A stretch of DNA of 47,235 nucleotides from an uncultured Prevotellaceae bacterium. GTDB lineage: Bacteria; Bacteroidota; Bacteroidia; Bacteroidales; Muribaculaceae. Below are positions 17,175 to 26,375 of this stretch, one piece after another; position 1 is the first letter of the stretch, and every line of letters begins with the position of its first letter. Below the pieces are notes generated by a model that saw only the letters and a list, made by a program, of their open reading frames with translations, was not told where the DNA came from and did no database searches. The DNA lies in assembly GCA_947167995.1 (NCBI GenBank), contig CAMVKS010000018.1:1-47235 (forward strand), in the 5' to 3' direction. Both the position numbers and the translations under genes were made by a program.

Positions 17175-18314
17175 ATGAAACGTAAACTCTTTATAGCGAC
17201 ATTCTTTGCAATATCCCTGGCTACATGCATGAAGGCCCAGAACGATCTTCGCTTCAACTGGTGTGACCTGAGCCAAATTGAGGCTCGGCTTGAAGAGGGT
17301 ATCAAATCGCAAATGGAACACAAGAACGACAAGCTTCAGAAGCTCAATGCCAAGGCTATTCTCACCAGCGACACTGAGCAGCTGTGGACCGATGGACGAT
17401 TCATCTTTTCTACTTTCTACGACTGGGAGAGTAAAGTAATCGAAGCAGGATTCAACCGCTTGATGGAGCCCACAAGCGACATGATTGAACCTCACGAGAT
17501 GAAAATCAACGGCAACAAGATAAAGGTTTCGGGCAACCCCACTCTCTTTGTCACCGTCGAAAAACTGGGTGAATACACCATGCTTGTCTACCGCAATCCA
17601 CAAGGGGCACCTGTGAGAGCCTATTACAGCATCACCAACGATGAAGCCAACAACGGGCAATGGACATTATTCCTTCACTACATGCTGGCAGGAAACTACA
17701 TGATTAACGACGAGGAGAACTCGGTGTTTGGAATAAGACAAGACTTCTACACCGGGAAAGAGTACAACACCGATCCCGGAATCTACCGGTTTTTCTTGCA
17801 TCCCCAAGATAACATCATCTACATTGAATATGGCGCGGGAAGGATTAGTCATGGCGACCCGAGCAGCCCAAATTATGACAAAATGCCTGGAGGCGGAGGA
17901 GCCGGAGCTTTGATGGGACCTATGATATGGGCGTTGAAACTCACCAAGCAGGGACTGGAAGTGGAGGTAACTCTCGACGAGAGGTTTGTAGACCACTCGC
18001 CCAGGCTCGACACTGGCAGCCTCAACGTGCTCACCAAGGTACAATGCCCCTGGCAGGGAGTCGACGGAAAGTGGGCTTTCGCTTCGATGATGCCTCTCAC
18101 ACATGAGCTATTGAAACTCTTCCCAAAAGATGTTCTCGAACTCATGCGCGCCGAAATTTATGCACGCCATGGCGACACCTTCAGGAGTGCTGCCAACCAG
18201 CAATATTTCGACCAGCAGCCCTGGTACAAGAAGAGTAACAAACCCGTAGTCCTTACCAGCATCGAGCAATTCAACGTCGCCCTTATCAAGCAAGTGATGG
18301 CTACAATGAAATAA
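17175..18314 (+). CDS. Secreted YARHG-domain protein
   Basis: The product is 379 aa with a signal peptide (about 1-20, ending CMKA). The central part is an unrecognised beta-rich region with a Gly/Pro-rich loop (MPGGGGAG) near 237. The C-terminal about 60 residues match the YARHG domain: YARHG is literally present at 329-333, followed by F...YF...PWY. This small domain is common in extracytoplasmic proteins, with no assigned biochemical function. The stop is only 9 bp before ligA, so the two are probably co-transcribed. Confidence 0.8.
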   Translation: MKRKLFIATFFAISLATCMKAQNDLRFNWCDLSQIEARLEEGIKSQMEHKNDKLQKLNAKAILTSDTEQLWTDGRFIFSTFYDWESKVIEAGFNRLMEPTSDMIEPHEMKINGNKIKVSGNPTLFVTVEKLGEYTMLVYRNPQGAPVRAYYSITNDEANNGQWTLFLHYMLAGNYMINDEENSVFGIRQDFYTGKEYNTDPGIYRFFLHPQDNIIYIEYGAGRISHGDPSSPNYDKMPGGGGAGALMGPMIWALKLTKQGLEVEVTLDERFVDHSPRLDTGSLNVLTKVQCPWQGVDGKWAFASMMPLTHELLKLFPKDVLELMRAEIYARHGDTFRSAANQQYFDQQPWYKKSNKPVVLTSIEQFNVALIKQVMATMK

Positions 18315-18323
18315 AGGGAAAAA

Positions 18324-20405
18324 ATGCAGATTCAGCCAAGTCTATTCGACAATCTTGAGTTAGAGAACAACAACGAGCAGCAGGTGAAGCAAACCCAGCT
18401 TCCCGCTGGCGATGAGGCACGCATTATAGAGCTGAGAGAGACGCTTCACCGCCACAACCACAACTACTATGTGCTCAACCAGCCCACCATCAGCGACCAG
18501 GAATTTGACCACCTGATGCGCGAGTTGCAGGACCTGGAGGCAAAGCATCCCGAGATGGCCGACCCGTTGTCGCCCACACAGCGTGTGGGAAGCGACCTGA
18601 GTCAGGGCTTCAAGCAGGTGGTGCACGAGCGCCCCATGATGTCATTAGGCAACAGCTACAGCATCGAGGAGGTGCAAGACTTCCTGCGACGTGCCAAGGA
18701 AGGCTTGGGCGGCGAGCCAGTGGAAATTGTGGGCGAGATGAAATATGATGGCACAAGCATCTCGGTGACCTATGAGAATGGACGCCTGGTGCGTGCCGTC
18801 ACACGTGGCGACGGTGTGCGTGGCGACGATGTCACTGCCAACGTCATCACCATACGCAGCATCCCGCTGGAACTGCCCAAGGGCACTGATTATCCACCCA
18901 AGTTTGAGGTACGCGGCGAGATAATGCTGCCCTGGGCGAGCTTCGAGCGCTTGAACAAGGAGCGTGCCTTCAACGAGGAACCTCTCTTTGCCAACCCACG
19001 CAACGCTGCCGCAGGCACCCTCAAGATGCAAAACAGTGCCGAGGTGGCAAAACGTGGTCTTGATGCCTATTTCTATTTCCTACTCGGCGACAACCTGCCC
19101 TATTCCACCCATACCGAAGCTATGGACGCCGTGCGCTCTTGGGGCTTCAAGGTAGCCCATACCGAAGTGCTTGAATCTATTGATGCCGTGGCCGATTTCA
19201 TAGCACGTTGGGACAAAGACCGCAAGAGTCTGCCTGTAGCCACCGACGGACTCGTTTTCAAGCTCAACTCGCTGCGACAGTGGCTCAACTTGGGTGCTAC
19301 AGCCAAGTCGCCTCGATGGGCTATCGCCTACAAGTTTGCGCCTGAACGAGAGTGCACCAAGCTCAAGTCGGTGAGCTTTGAGGTGGGACGTACAGGCGTT
19401 ATCACCCCTGTCGCCAACCTTGAGCCCGTGCTGCTGAGTGGCACAATAGTGAAGCGCGCATCGTTGCACAACGAGGACATCATACGCCAGCTCGACATCC
19501 ACGACCATGACATGGTCTATGTGGAAAAAGGCGGAGAAATAATACCCAAAATCGTGGGTGTCGACACCAAGCAGCGCGAGCCGGGTGCCGAGCCGGTTAA
19601 GTTTGTAACCCACTGCCCGGTGTGCGGCACTCCATTACAGCGTGTCGAGGGTGAGGCAGCATGGGTGTGCCCCAACAAGTGGGAATGTAAACCTCAAATC
19701 ACAGGACGCATCGAGCACTTCGTGGGCCGCCATGCCATGAACATCGACGGCATTGGCGAGGAGGTCGCAGTTCAGCTCCATGAGAGCGGCATGGTGAACA
19801 ACATAGCCGACCTCTATGACCTCACAGTGGAAAAACTCGTTGGGCTTGACCGTTTCCAGCTCAAGAGCGCACAACGCATCATGCGTGGCATCGAGCAGTC
19901 ACGGCAAGTGCCGTTTGAGAGGGTGATATATGCACTGTCTATCCAGTTTGTGGGCGAGACCACCGCCAAGGTGCTTGCCCGCAACGTGCACAACATCGAC
20001 CGCTTGATGGAGATGAGTGCCGAGGAACTTGCCGCCATCCCCGAGATAGGCCCCAAGATTGCTCAAAGCATAGTGGAATACTTTGCTGTCGACACCAATC
20101 GAGACATCGTGGAGCGGTTGCGATGGGCTGGATTGCAAATGGCACTCAGCGAAGAGGAACTAGCCAACCGAACTACTAAACTCGAAGGTAAGAAAATAGT
20201 GATTAGTGGTGTGTTCCAACATCATTCGCGCGAAGAGTACAAAGCTATGATTGAGCAACACGGCGGCAAGAACGTGAGCAGCATCAGCAAGGCAACAAGT
20301 TTCATCCTTGCCGGCGACAACATGGGACCTGCCAAACTCGAGAAGGCGCAGAAGCTTGGCATTGACATTATCGACGAAAATCGATTTTTGGAAATGATTG
20401 AATAA
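18324..20405 (+). CDS. ligA: NAD-dependent DNA ligase LigA
   Basis: The product is 693 aa. It has the adenylation domain with nucleophile Lys140 in KYDGTS, an OB fold, a Cys4 zinc finger (CPVCG...CPNKWEC near 430-455), HhH repeats, and a C-terminal BRCT domain (about 615-693). It seals nicks during replication and repair. Compared with typical LigA it carries about 28 extra residues before the family's start. These include QPSLF at residues 4-8, which resembles a sliding-clamp-binding pentapeptide. No alternative start lies between 18324 and the conserved domain, so the extension is real. Confidence 0.97.
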   Translation: MQIQPSLFDNLELENNNEQQVKQTQLPAGDEARIIELRETLHRHNHNYYVLNQPTISDQEFDHLMRELQDLEAKHPEMADPLSPTQRVGSDLSQGFKQVVHERPMMSLGNSYSIEEVQDFLRRAKEGLGGEPVEIVGEMKYDGTSISVTYENGRLVRAVTRGDGVRGDDVTANVITIRSIPLELPKGTDYPPKFEVRGEIMLPWASFERLNKERAFNEEPLFANPRNAAAGTLKMQNSAEVAKRGLDAYFYFLLGDNLPYSTHTEAMDAVRSWGFKVAHTEVLESIDAVADFIARWDKDRKSLPVATDGLVFKLNSLRQWLNLGATAKSPRWAIAYKFAPERECTKLKSVSFEVGRTGVITPVANLEPVLLSGTIVKRASLHNEDIIRQLDIHDHDMVYVEKGGEIIPKIVGVDTKQREPGAEPVKFVTHCPVCGTPLQRVEGEAAWVCPNKWECKPQITGRIEHFVGRHAMNIDGIGEEVAVQLHESGMVNNIADLYDLTVEKLVGLDRFQLKSAQRIMRGIEQSRQVPFERVIYALSIQFVGETTAKVLARNVHNIDRLMEMSAEELAAIPEIGPKIAQSIVEYFAVDTNRDIVERLRWAGLQMALSEEELANRTTKLEGKKIVISGVFQHHSREEYKAMIEQHGGKNVSSISKATSFILAGDNMGPAKLEKAQKLGIDIIDENRFLEMIE

Positions 20406-20472
20406 CAACCACTTACCCAAAACGAAGAAGACTGCAAGGTTGTCGTTTTCCTGAAAATGATGTTTTGCAATA

Positions 20473-20480
20473 TAATTTTG
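20473..20480 (+). promoter_or_regulatory. -7 element for VWA gene
   Basis: TAATTTTG, matching TAnnTTTG, about 50 bp before the ATG at 20530. The -33 region is T-rich but not an exact match. Confidence 0.45.
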
Positions 20481-20529
20481 CGGTGTGAAACTTTTACACC
20501 GCATTTATTAATTTCAAAACACATTTATT

Positions 20530-21213
20530 ATGGAAACAAAACAACGTACCAAGGTTTACAATGTAATCATCCTCGACAAGAGCGGTTCAATGAGTAGTAT
20601 CGCACGTCAAGCCATTGAGGGAGTGAACGAAACTATTGCATCCATCAAGCGAAGCCAAGAAAAACACCCCGAACAAGACAACGAGCTCACACTGGTGGCA
20701 TTCTGCGGATGTGAAATAAAGAACATCTACAACCAATGCCCCATCCATAAAGTGGAGAATATCACAACACGAGACTACATGCCGTGCTGCATGACTCCGC
20801 TCTACGATGCCATAGGCAACACCATTACAAAGATTCACAAGCTCATGGAGAATGAGGAAAACGCCATTGCAAGCGTCACCATTATCACCGATGGCTATGA
20901 GAACGCTTCAAAGGAATACTCCCACAAGGCCATCAAGAGCCTTATCGAGGCCTACAAGAGCGAGGGATGGCTCTTTGCCTATATCGGAGCCGACCATGAT
21001 GTGGAGACTGTGTCCTATTCGCTCTCGATAGACAACAAGCTGCGATTCGAGAAGACTGAACGCGGCACCTCCGACATGTTTGACAACCTTCAAAGCTCGC
21101 GTGAAGCATTCATGAAAGACGTCATGCCTATCATGAGCTGCCGCAATATCGACGTAGACAAGAAAAAGGAAATATTGAAAAAACGCTCTCTTAACTTCTT
21201 CGAAAAGAAATAA
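20530..21213 (+). CDS. von Willebrand factor A domain protein
   Basis: The product is 227 aa, nearly all one VWA domain. The MIDAS motif DKSGSMS sits at 16-22 (Asp16, Ser18, Ser20), with a Thr (CCMTPLYDA, near residue 87) and an Asp (TDGYEN, near 124) at the expected later positions. There is no signal peptide, so it is probably cytoplasmic, like the stand-alone VWA proteins linked to tellurium resistance or AAA+ chaperones. No MoxR-type ATPase neighbour is present. It has its own promoter and terminator, so appears monocistronic. Confidence 0.85.
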   Translation: METKQRTKVYNVIILDKSGSMSSIARQAIEGVNETIASIKRSQEKHPEQDNELTLVAFCGCEIKNIYNQCPIHKVENITTRDYMPCCMTPLYDAIGNTITKIHKLMENEENAIASVTIITDGYENASKEYSHKAIKSLIEAYKSEGWLFAYIGADHDVETVSYSLSIDNKLRFEKTERGTSDMFDNLQSSREAFMKDVMPIMSCRNIDVDKKKEILKKRSLNFFEKK

Positions 21214-21228
21214 TTGCGTTTTTATCTC

Positions 21229-21263
21229 AAAGTGTGTCAGGCGAGAAGAACTTGGCACACTTT
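21229..21263 (+). terminator. Intrinsic terminator
   Basis: A 10-bp stem (AAAGTGTGTC / GGCACACTTT, one G-T pair) is followed by TTGCTG and eight T. The arms resemble those of the hairpin at 3032-3073, both having GTC...GGCACAC. Confidence 0.75.
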
Positions 21264-21305
21264 TTGCTGTTTTTTTTGTGATATACTATTGTAAAAAACA
21301 TCCCC

Positions 21306-22379
21306 ATGAATTCTATTATCAAAAAACTTCTCCCCAACGAGAAACTGCAATATGGTGTTGTCTATGTTCTCGTGCCCGAGACTTTAGATTATAACTCATT
21401 AGAGAGTGAGATCGAATCAATCTATGTCTTAATCCGCAAGATTACAAGGTTTGAAATAAAGGTTATAGAGAGCCCAGATGTAGATGATTTGACTCTACTT
21501 GCCCTACGCTTCAATATCGGTAATAGCGGAAAATTGGCCTCAACGATTATAAGATTGCCAAGCGAAGAATTGCACCAAAATGTCTATATTAAGCATTTCA
21601 TCCATAATATAACCGACGTGATGAGCCAGTCCATGGGTGACTTGCTCATCGAAGGATTCCCTGGCCCAAGATCCAGTCCCAGGAATGTTAAAAGAAGTGC
21701 CATCCTACACAGCCGAAGGCTTCCCGATTCTATAGTCTATTCAATGGGGATGGATAGTGCAGCTTTTATAGAAAACCGGGAGACAACACTCAGCGAAAAG
21801 GAAGACATCGAAATCGACAACATCGAGAAAGACAAACAGGATGCACTAAATGCAATTAGAGCACAAATCCTGGACTATGTGACAAGATTTCATGCCGACC
21901 CCTCACAGCTCATACAGACTCTGCTCGAAGGAAAAATCGTTATCGGCAATAAAGATAACCTAAGTCCCATAGTGGTGAACAACGACCTCAAGATTGTGCT
22001 GCCAAGCTATAACGAGGTCGAGGTGAAGATGCCGGCGATGTGCCGAGCCATCTACATCCTTTTCCTAAAAAGCCATGAGGGAATAGCCCTAAGAGACATC
22101 GCCAACTACCGCCATAATATCGAGAACATCTATTCGATGGTCATGCCGGGACGCAACGAGGAAAGGGCACGCCAGGCCATCGACAACCTGCTCGACCCCA
22201 TGAGCAACACACTCAACGAGTATATCTCAAAGATTAAACGATGCCTCAAGTCATGCATCCTCAACGAGGAACTCCTAAACCACTACTGCATCACAGGCAG
22301 GCGAGGCGAGCCTTATCGCATCGACATCGACCATAGCCTCATCACACTGCCACGCGCGGTGACAATGGATGAAGAGTGA
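21306..22379 (+). CDS. Conserved Bacteroidales protein of unknown function
   Basis: The product is 357 aa with no signal peptide or membrane segment. The N-terminal half (about 1-150) is mixed alpha/beta, followed by a charged helix (about 165-200). The C-terminal third has a layout I associate with a widespread uncharacterised Bacteroidales family: the segment around LFLKSHEGI (about 256), then IKRCLKSCI, and a final YCITGRRGEPYRI. This resembles a small winged-helix-like module, but that is inference. It is monocistronic. Confidence 0.7.
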   Translation: MNSIIKKLLPNEKLQYGVVYVLVPETLDYNSLESEIESIYVLIRKITRFEIKVIESPDVDDLTLLALRFNIGNSGKLASTIIRLPSEELHQNVYIKHFIHNITDVMSQSMGDLLIEGFPGPRSSPRNVKRSAILHSRRLPDSIVYSMGMDSAAFIENRETTLSEKEDIEIDNIEKDKQDALNAIRAQILDYVTRFHADPSQLIQTLLEGKIVIGNKDNLSPIVVNNDLKIVLPSYNEVEVKMPAMCRAIYILFLKSHEGIALRDIANYRHNIENIYSMVMPGRNEERARQAIDNLLDPMSNTLNEYISKIKRCLKSCILNEELLNHYCITGRRGEPYRIDIDHSLITLPRAVTMDEE

Positions 22380-22402
22380 GAATAAAATAGCTTTAAAAAA
22401 GA

Positions 22403-23254
22403 TTACTTATAGGTAATTGTCACCGTGTATTTTGGCGATTCGTTGGTGGTATAGCTGGTCACATACCCCTCGGCATCGAGCACATAGGTGACAACATAGC
22501 GCTTGAGCTCAAAAGGTGCGGTGGGATCATCGTTCACATGCTGTGAGTGATCATAGCCTTTTTTCAAAACAGTGGGCAGATAAGCACTCGTTTTACCATA
22601 CAGGCCCGCATTGCGCATGATGGCGCACACAAAGGCGGTGAACGTGAACGTCTCATTGCCAATCACATCGAGGCATGCCTTGTTAAGGGGAGCACCTTCA
22701 CCATACTCATAGGCCACACTGTCTTTCTTGTTGATTCCAGTGCTCACCCAGTTCATGATGTTTCCGTTTTCCCATGTAACTTTTGTCACATCGCTCGAGG
22801 TGGGAGTGACAGTTTGAGCAATCTCGATCTCATTGTCGTAGTCATATTGCAACGTGGCGGCGGTGCGACTGGAGCTCTCATTTTTCAGGCTGTAGATAGA
22901 ACCTTTGTTGTTGACCTCAAAGGAATAGGTCACATCCTGAATGCTCTTGTCACAAAACACTGCGCCATTCTTGTAGTCGAAGTGTATTGTTTCCTCGCTC
23001 AGAAGGCCTCCATCATTATCACGGTTCACCACATTGACACTTTTCAAATGGTCGCCGTCATATTCGGCTGTTGCTACACTTGTCGCACCACGGTCATACT
23101 TGCGCTCTATCTTCTTAATGAACTTGTGACCAGCAGGCAGCTGTGGATAGATCATGTTGAACTCACGGGTGAATGTGCTCTTGGGCTCGTCGTCCGAACA
23201 AGAAACCATCACCAGGGCCATTACTGCAACGGCAAGATATTTAATGAATTTCAT
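22403..23254 (-). CDS. Putative lipoprotein of unknown function
   Basis: The product is 283 aa from the ATG at 23254. A lipoprotein signal ends in the lipobox VSC at about Cys18, followed by Asp-Asp-Glu, as in exported Bacteroidetes lipoproteins. The body shows repeated beta patterns (VATAEYDGDHLKSV, ATLQYDYDN, VTKVTWENGN) like the YD-type/DUF4595-like lipoproteins, but the family is not certain. The longer frame to 23410 runs through the promoter and is rejected. It shares its orientation with the next small secreted protein gene, but each has its own -7 box. Confidence 0.75.
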   Translation of the reverse strand: MKFIKYLAVAVMALVMVSCSDDEPKSTFTREFNMIYPQLPAGHKFIKKIERKYDRGATSVATAEYDGDHLKSVNVVNRDNDGGLLSEETIHFDYKNGAVFCDKSIQDVTYSFEVNNKGSIYSLKNESSSRTAATLQYDYDNEIEIAQTVTPTSSDVTKVTWENGNIMNWVSTGINKKDSVAYEYGEGAPLNKACLDVIGNETFTFTAFVCAIMRNAGLYGKTSAYLPTVLKKGYDHSQHVNDDPTAPFELKRYVVTYVLDAEGYVTSYTTNESPKYTVTITYK

Positions 23255-23289
23255 AGTTATTGCGTTATTTATTAGTTTTTTATTGACTG

Positions 23290-23320
23290 CAAAGATAATA
23301 ACTAATATCACACTGCCAAA
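23290..23320 (-). promoter_or_regulatory. Promoter of lipoprotein gene
   Basis: On the minus strand: TTTG (23317-23320), a 19-bp spacer, then TATCTTTG (23290-23297), about 35 bp before the ATG at 23254. Confidence 0.6.
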
Positions 23321-23419
23321 GCGATTAAGCAAGTTTAACGTTAGATTATCGGCCCATAAAAAAAGTGACTGATTGCCACAAAGGTAAATCAGCCACCTAT
23401 TTATTTTCAAACAAGCCCC

Positions 23420-23821
23420 CTATCTCAACAGCGACCTTAATTCATCGTATTTTTCTTTGTTTTGCCTTGTTTTGTTATAATCTTTTGTCGAGAAAGAAAA
23501 ATTGTCATCGCCAAATCCTGTAACGCCGAAATAAGTATAATCATCTACACACTTGATAGAAGCCATCTTGAGAGTAGCGGCATAGCCTTTCACAAACTCC
23601 AGCCAGGAACTTCCTAAACTGTAGTTCTTCTGAACCTTAGCATTATAATATTCAAAAACCACATTGTTACCATCTCTAAAGGTCAAGTAAGAATTGCCCG
23701 ATGATTCAATTTGTACCCAAACATTCTTGTTGTTGTCAAAATAAAAAACTTCATCAAAAGCATATTGAGCCGATGAGATGAATGGTACAATCAAAAACAG
23801 AATTGCCAATAGTTTCTTCAT
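23420..23821 (-). CDS. Small secreted protein of unknown function
   Basis: The product is 133 aa from the ATG at 23821, where the signal peptide MKKLLAILFLIVPFISSAQ begins. The mature part is about 115 residues, rich in aromatic residues and Asn, without Cys-rich or repeat structure. No family is recognised. A -7 promoter element lies at 23884-23891. Confidence 0.65.
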   Translation of the reverse strand: MKKLLAILFLIVPFISSAQYAFDEVFYFDNNKNVWVQIESSGNSYLTFRDGNNVVFEYYNAKVQKNYSLGSSWLEFVKGYAATLKMASIKCVDDYTYFGVTGFGDDNFSFSTKDYNKTRQNKEKYDELRSLLR

Positions 23822-23883
23822 AATCAAAATGAGTTAATTAGTTAATTACTGCAGTTTTTGTTTTAAATCGAAAAACACATCTG

Positions 23884-23891
23884 CAAAGATA
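23884..23891 (-). promoter_or_regulatory. -7 element for small secreted protein
   Basis: The minus strand reads TATCTTTG, an exact TAnnTTTG match, 63-70 bp before the ATG at 23821. No good -33 match. Confidence 0.45.
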
Positions 23892-23940
23892 CGAAAAAAA
23901 ACACCAATCCACCACCATAATTGATAGTTTTTTCGTCAAT

Positions 23941-24879
23941 TTAATTGTCTTTCTTGCGTTTTATTCTCGTAGCAAGCAGATTAATTCCCCAGCCAATTGC
24001 CAAAATCAGTGCTGCTAACAATGCTGAACTTCCAGCAAGATAATACTTGCTTTCCCCAGCACCCAACACACTGGAATCAACCTCAAATATACAAAAAGTC
24101 AACACCGATATCATGTATATAGTAGATGATAAGACAACGGCTAACCGCCATAACGTCCCCCACACCCCATAGCCAAACAACTGTTTATAGGCGATAAAAT
24201 AATAAATTATAAGCACAATAAAGCAAGAAGAAATATAGACACTGTAGTTCAAAAAAACCAAAGGAGTCAATACTATCCAAGTGACAACCATATTAAGCAC
24301 CAACAAAAAGATTTGGATAAAAAATCCCTGTGGCAGCGTGTGGCGAGTGTGGCGAGGCGAGTATCGGTACATGACCCATGTGGGCAATATAAATAATAGA
24401 TACATTATGAGATAGACCCATACTAAATAACCCTTAGTAAACGATGTGAACCCTTTGATCATATCGACTTTACCACCAAATATATCAAAGTCCTCGCCCA
24501 AAAACAAAGGCAGAATGTAATAAGCCCAAAAAACCGCAACAACGGCGACGATGAACAGCATCTTCACAGGCGGGAAACTCACCTGGCGCTTGCCACTGAT
24601 GTAATCGCCTATTAAAAAGCCAGGACGCAGCAACAGTTGCAAGATGGTGTTGGGAAGTGAGCGAGACCCTAATCCCCAAATATCCAACATGCTCTGCCTC
24701 ACACTTTTCCAGCCGATATCGCCCTCGCCAGCTTTCTGCGAGCAATAGGGGCAGTAATTGCCTTTGAATGTGTGACCACAGTTGTTGCAATGCTGCTCAT
24801 CGTATGTGGCAAACTCATAGTCAAACGGTTTCTCCTGCCATTGATTGAAACGCTTTATTCTCTCTTTGTACTTCTTCAT
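23941..24879 (-). CDS. DUF3667-type membrane protein with N-terminal zinc ribbon
   Basis: The product is 312 aa from the ATG at 24879; an in-frame ATG 21 bp upstream is possible. Residues about 28-48 form a Cys4 ribbon (CNNCG...CPYCS), then the GDIGWKSVRQSMLDIWG segment and RPGFLIGDYISGKR, hallmarks of the DUF3667 family. Six or so hydrophobic segments follow (about 105-310), so it is an inner-membrane protein. Function is unknown; homologues are widespread in Bacteroidetes. Confidence 0.85.
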   Translation of the reverse strand: MKKYKERIKRFNQWQEKPFDYEFATYDEQHCNNCGHTFKGNYCPYCSQKAGEGDIGWKSVRQSMLDIWGLGSRSLPNTILQLLLRPGFLIGDYISGKRQVSFPPVKMLFIVAVVAVFWAYYILPLFLGEDFDIFGGKVDMIKGFTSFTKGYLVWVYLIMYLLFILPTWVMYRYSPRHTRHTLPQGFFIQIFLLVLNMVVTWIVLTPLVFLNYSVYISSCFIVLIIYYFIAYKQLFGYGVWGTLWRLAVVLSSTIYMISVLTFCIFEVDSSVLGAGESKYYLAGSSALLAALILAIGWGINLLATRIKRKKDN

Positions 24880-24913
24880 AGTATTTTCACATTTAAACAC
24901 TTATAACTGTTTG

Positions 24914-25368
24914 TCACAACGCATTGACCGAAAAAATCTTAGTAATGCCATCAAGGAAAGCTTCCATCTCGTAGTGGCAGAAGTCGCCGGTGCTGGCAAT
25001 GTTGCCGGTCTCGTAGAAGCCACGAGCACGGCAGGCGCCGCCGCACATGTAGCGGATGGCGCAGTCGCGACACTTCTCAATGTTGTCGACATCGAGGTTA
25101 GAACATCGCTTGAGTGCCTCGCTGTTGCGATAGATGTCGATTATCCCTTGCTCGTGCACGTTTCCTGCCAGGAACTGGTCCATGTGCAGCAACTGGCAGG
25201 GATATACGTCGCCCGTGGGCGATATGCTAATCTCGTTGTCACCAATGGCGCACTTGCGAGCCTTCACCTGCTGCGACATGTCGAGCGACGACTCGCAGTA
25301 GCTCAGCGGATTCACACCAAAGGCGCAGGCAAGAGCCTGATAGTATTGCGTGATAGATTGTCATTCAT
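24914..25368 (-). pseudogene. Truncated radical SAM/SPASM protein gene
   Basis: The readable part (from about 25355 downward) matches the C-terminal SPASM region of a radical SAM maturase, with Cys-rich patterns around VYPCQLLH, KCRDCAIRYMCGGAC and DFCHYE that would bind auxiliary iron-sulfur clusters. The whole N-terminal radical SAM core with its CxxxCxxC motif is missing. Upstream in this frame a TGA interrupts just before the homologous part. The only ATG (25368) opens another frame that stops after 18 codons. A GTG at 25315 could still express a 133-aa SPASM fragment. I call it a deletion plus frameshift remnant. Confidence 0.7.
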
Positions 25369-25436
25369 AGTAGCAAGTTTTTAGTTTTCAAACCTTTTTT
25401 CACCGCAAATATAGTAAAAAGACTAAATATTTTTTC

Positions 25437-25444
25437 TATTTTTG
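25437..25444 (+). promoter_or_regulatory. -7 element for esterase gene
   Basis: TATTTTTG, an exact TAnnTTTG match, 21 bp before the ATG at 25465. The -33 box is not clear. Confidence 0.45.
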
Positions 25445-25464
25445 CAGAAAAATAACGTTTTACT

Positions 25465-26373
25465 ATGAAAATCAAGATATTTTCAATCATGGCAGCTTTA
25501 CTGTGCTGCGCAATCACCGCTATGGCGCAGGAACCGGCACAACCCGAGGTGAGCTCAGGTACATTGGAAACTTTCGCACAATTTAAATCGCAATACATCG
25601 AGCCACGCAACGTAACGGTGTGGCTGCCCGACGGCTACACCCCAGGCCAAGAGTGCGACGTGCTTTACATGCACGATGGACAGATGCTCTTCGATGCCTC
25701 CACCACCTGGAACCACCAGGAGTGGAAAGTCGACGAGGTGATGGGACAGCTCATAGCTCAGCAAGCCATCAGGCGATGCATTGTCGTGGGCATCGATAAC
25801 ACCGAGAACCGTCTCAACGACTACTTCCCCACAGGCTGCTATGCCTACGTGCCTCGCGAGAAGCGCCTTGACGTAGACCTGATGCAGTTCAAGGGCGATG
25901 AATATCTGCAATTCATTGTTCAAGAACTCAAGCCCTTCATCGACAAGCGTTACCAGCCACTCACCAGCCGCGAGCACACCTTCGTGATGGGCTCGAGCAT
26001 GGGAGGCTTGATTTCGCTCTATGCCTTGTGCGAATATCCCGAGGTGTTTGGCGGCGCGATTTGCATGTCGACCCACTCTTCGATGCAATTCTTCGATGCC
26101 AAGTTCGACAGCGAGGCTTGGGCACAGGGACTGCGTGAATATGCCAAGGATCGTCTGCCCGCCCCAAACAGCGCCCTGCTTTATATGGATCGCGGCGATG
26201 TGGAACTCGACGGCACCTACAAGCCCACTCAGGACAAGCTCGACGCAATGATAACCGGCTTGGGCTGGGACAGCGACCACTTCATGAGCCGCGTGTTTGA
26301 AGGACACAAGCACATGGAGACCTTCTGGGCCGAGCGCCTCGACGTTCCATTCATGTTTATCTTGAAAAAGTGA
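25465..26373 (+). CDS. Secreted esterase of the alpha/beta-hydrolase fold
   Basis: The product is 302 aa. A signal peptide (about 1-21, ending AMAQ) precedes an esterase-D-like catalytic domain with nucleophile elbow GSSMGG (176-181, Ser178). An early YMHDGQ (about 68-73) is typical of the Fes/IroE and feruloyl-esterase-like family, and a late GHKH supplies a candidate His. It probably hydrolyses an ester in the periplasm or outside, such as a siderophore or plant ester. The stop overlaps a possible GTG start of truA, so the two are likely co-transcribed. Confidence 0.85.
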   Translation: MKIKIFSIMAALLCCAITAMAQEPAQPEVSSGTLETFAQFKSQYIEPRNVTVWLPDGYTPGQECDVLYMHDGQMLFDASTTWNHQEWKVDEVMGQLIAQQAIRRCIVVGIDNTENRLNDYFPTGCYAYVPREKRLDVDLMQFKGDEYLQFIVQELKPFIDKRYQPLTSREHTFVMGSSMGGLISLYALCEYPEVFGGAICMSTHSSMQFFDAKFDSEAWAQGLREYAKDRLPAPNSALLYMDRGDVELDGTYKPTQDKLDAMITGLGWDSDHFMSRVFEGHKHMETFWAERLDVPFMFILKK

Positions 26374-26375
26374 CA

